From positions 1-30,077 of the IMG/VR virus record IMGVR_UViG_3300034418_009393: a DNA stretch of 30,077 bases; one strand, 5' to 3'. Of this stretch, positions 29,653 to 30,077 are shown one piece after another. The DNA is from a virus. The translations under genes were made by a program, and so were the position numbers. How positions within the stretch are numbered: position 1 is the stretch's first letter; every line of letters starts with the position of its first letter. Below the pieces are notes generated by a model. The model was given only the letters and a program-made list of their open reading frames with translations. It had not been told where the DNA came from and made no database searches.

Positions 29653-30020
29653 TGTTGAGCATGGTAGCTATAGGCGGATGGCTTGCGACGATCTGGTCGT
29701 CGAAGCTAATTCGTTTCGGGGTGAGAGTGGGGGCGTTACTGCTTCTCCTGGCCTGGTTCTACGCCTGGGCCGCTGGAAACGGTCGCCAGCAGTGTGAGCT
29801 GCGGGTCGAAAGGCTCAAGCTCGAAGAGCTGTTGAGGCAAAGAGAGGTCGTCCGTGAAGCCGTGCAAGAGGCTGAACGTCGTGCCGAGGAGGCCGAGCTG
29901 TCTGAGGCTGAGGCCCGGGAGGCAGTTCAGGCTGCAATAGACGTGGCTCGCAAAGCCGAAGCTGCGGGGCAAGTATGTCTGAGAGAGGACGTCACCGATG
30001 CACTACGCCGTATCAAGTAA
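29652..30020 (+). CDS. Rz: Inner-membrane spanin (Rz-like)
   Basis: The 122-aa product has an N-terminal membrane segment (about 20-41, LIRFGVRVGALLLLLAWFYA) with a basic cytoplasmic stub, followed by a long charged coiled coil (LRVERLKLEELLRQREVVRE, AVQEAERRAEEAELSEAEAR) and a basic end (DVTDALRRIK). That is the standard inner-spanin plan: it spans the periplasm, joins Rz1 and fuses the inner to the outer membrane at the end of infection. The start overlaps the endolysin stop. The Rz1-like gene begins inside its 3' end in another frame. Confidence 0.85.
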   Translation: MLSMVAIGGWLATIWSSKLIRFGVRVGALLLLLAWFYAWAAGNGRQQCELRVERLKLEELLRQREVVREAVQEAERRAEEAELSEAEAREAVQAAIDVARKAEAAGQVCLREDVTDALRRIK

Positions 30021-30077
30021 GATCGCATTTACACTCCTTACCGGGTTCCTCCTGGTGGGGTGTGCTTCTATGCGGGC
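29998..30077 (+). CDS. Rz1: Outer-membrane spanin lipoprotein (Rz1-like), truncated by the window end
   Basis: An ATG at 29998 opens a frame reading MHYAVSSKIAFTLLTGFLLV followed by GCASMR and running off the window. A basic start, hydrophobic core and lipobox LLVGC mark a lipoprotein signal with the lipidated Cys at residue 22. It overlaps the Rz-like gene by 23 bp in a different frame, which is the usual Rz/Rz1 relation. The mature sequence is not visible, so Pro content and length cannot be judged. Confidence 0.8.
   Translation, partial: MHYAVSSKIAFTLLTGFLLVGCASMR

Overview
The window is a large piece of a double-stranded DNA tailed phage, or an intact prophage of that kind, with long non-contractile tail (siphovirus) architecture. 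Three things point to an alphaproteobacterial (Rhizobiales/Rhodobacterales-type) host: the high-GC coding sequence, the tail-tip gene set (DUF2460, DUF2163, NlpC/P60, TIM-barrel hub, DUF2793) that matches the Rhodobacter gene transfer agent (GTA) gp12-gp15 module, and a Gram-negative endolysin/Rz/Rz1 lysis cassette. The host is inferred from these families. No replication, integrase or lysogeny genes are visible, so they lie outside the window or are absent.

Left part (1-3,674): two small divergent transcription units. A leftward operon starts at about 2,257 and carries five genes (2231-1995, 1982-1785, 1756-1358, 1361-1140, 1185-529): small unknown proteins, a possible DNA-binding protein, a one-pass membrane protein and a lipoprotein with a complete alpha/beta-hydrolase triad. 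A sixth leftward gene (443-282) has its own copy of the same promoter. The rightward unit starts at about 2,397 and carries two small proteins, a pyrimidine-dimer glycosylase of the T4 DenV type, and a small protein whose ribosome binding site sits inside a perfect hairpin. The promoters form a striking module: a 38-bp, nearly perfect inverted repeat places two outward-facing -35 boxes back to back, and the leftward copies also carry a 10-bp-arm palindrome over the -10/start region. Bases 1-281 hold no convincing gene.

Packaging and head (3,731-13,330): terminase small subunit, two small accessory proteins, terminase large subunit, DUF4055 portal, MuF-like minor head protein, scaffold, HK97-fold-type major capsid protein, two small head-associated proteins, and two head-tail connector proteins. 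Several gaps carry GC-rich perfect hairpins, including a recurring ACGCGGG/CCCGCGT palindrome.

Tail (13,334-28,466): an inserted HNH-type endonuclease, tail terminator, tail tube, tail assembly chaperone G with a -1 frameshift to GT (slippery GGGAAAC directly before the stop, hairpin 7 nt after the slippery site), a tail-completion-like protein, a 931-residue tape measure, then the GTA-like tip. A visibly AT-richer tract (about 19,910-22,440) begins inside the DUF2460 gene and contains a 645-residue tail fibre/spike with an SGNH (SASA-type) esterase domain. It looks like a horizontally swapped receptor-recognition module.

Lysis (28,489-end): N-acetylmuramidase endolysin with a peptidoglycan-binding domain and C-terminal membrane segment, an Rz-like inner spanin, and the start of an overlapping Rz1-like lipoprotein cut off by the window edge.
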